DNA of 6,240 nucleotides, taken from NCBI GenBank assembly GCA_015521265.1, contig WAON01000239.1, forward strand, positions 1-6,240. Reading direction: 5' to 3'. Below the pieces are notes generated by a model. It worked only from the letters and a program-made list of their open reading frames with translations, searched no databases and was not told where the DNA came from. The DNA is from Desulfurococcales archaeon. Lineage in GTDB: Archaea > Thermoproteota > Thermoprotei_A > Sulfolobales > Desulfurococcaceae. Made by a program: the position numbers and the translations under genes. Below, piece after piece: positions 6,156 through 6,240 of this stretch. How positions within the stretch are numbered: position 1 is the stretch's first letter; each line of letters begins with the position of its first letter.

Positions 6156-6170
6156 CAAAATAAAATATAA
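6156..6170 (+). promoter_or_regulatory. AT-rich TATA-like region before the right-edge gene
   Basis: An A/T-only stretch (AAAATAAAATATAA, 6157-6170) contains several TATA-box possibilities. The best-looking end (AAATATAA) is only about 14 bp before the ATG at 6180, closer than usual. Either the box lies in the upstream part for a leaderless message, or the start codon is not the one chosen. Confidence 0.35.
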
Positions 6171-6179
6171 GTGTTCGTA

Positions 6180-6240
6180 ATGTATAACACATCATTATTT
6201 GTATTAATTTTATCGTTACTCCTATTATCCCTGATAACAC
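6180..6240 (+). CDS. Start of an exported or membrane protein (N-terminal 20 residues only)
   Basis: ATG at 6180 opens a frame that stays open to the right edge (20 full codons). The peptide MYNTSLFVLILSLLLLSLIT is almost wholly hydrophobic after residue 5, as expected for a signal peptide or first membrane segment. It has no basic residue at the N-terminus, which is slightly atypical. There is no clear Shine-Dalgarno site, so a leaderless message is possible. Nothing can be said about the function of the mature protein. It follows the winged-helix fusion gene by 107 bp on the same strand, with a palindromic promoter region in between. Confidence 0.5.
   Translation, partial: MYNTSLFVLILSLLLLSLIT

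Overview
The window looks like chromosomal DNA of a hyperthermophilic crenarchaeon (Thermoproteota), most likely of the Desulfurococcales type. The evidence is a short XPF nuclease without a helicase, a eukaryote-like (ALG7/DPAGT1-type) GlcNAc-1-phosphate transferase, TATA-box promoters, GAGG-type Shine-Dalgarno sites, frequent AGG/AGA and ATA codons, TTG starts and tightly packed genes. The genus is an inference. No rRNA, tRNA, CRISPR array or insertion sequence is visible.

Layout. Positions 1-1841 (minus) hold the first 613 residues of a secreted or surface glycoprotein with a signal sequence, about 28 N-glycosylation sequons and Ig-like repeats; it runs off the left edge. A 173-bp divergent promoter region with a 7+3+7 palindrome follows. 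Positions 2015-2755 (plus) encode an FAD-binding protein of the Thi4 (thiazole synthase) fold. It lacks the hallmark catalytic residues and has no ATG, GTG or TTG in frame upstream of its dinucleotide-binding motif, so CTG is proposed as the start. It meets, with an 8-bp tail-to-tail overlap, a minus-strand gene (2748-3782) for a GPT/AglH-like membrane enzyme that starts N-glycan assembly. Next upstream on the same strand is an XPF/ERCC4 nuclease (3878-4642). A second divergent promoter region (4643-4764) leads to 4765-6072 (plus), a threonine-synthase-like protein with an N-terminal zinc ribbon and a C-terminal winged helix. The last 61 bases begin another exported or membrane protein behind a palindrome-rich, AT-rich promoter.

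How the parts relate. The surface protein is a plausible substrate of the N-glycosylation pathway begun by the GPT enzyme, although the two are not in one operon. The strongest candidate for something undescribed is the 4765-6072 protein. Its PLP pocket is largely kept, but the Schiff-base lysine of the SFKDR motif is arginine and a DNA-binding domain is attached, which suggests a metabolite-sensing transcription factor rather than an enzyme. The Thi4-like protein is a second probable repurposed enzyme. Palindromes upstream of 4765 and of 6180 are candidate operators.
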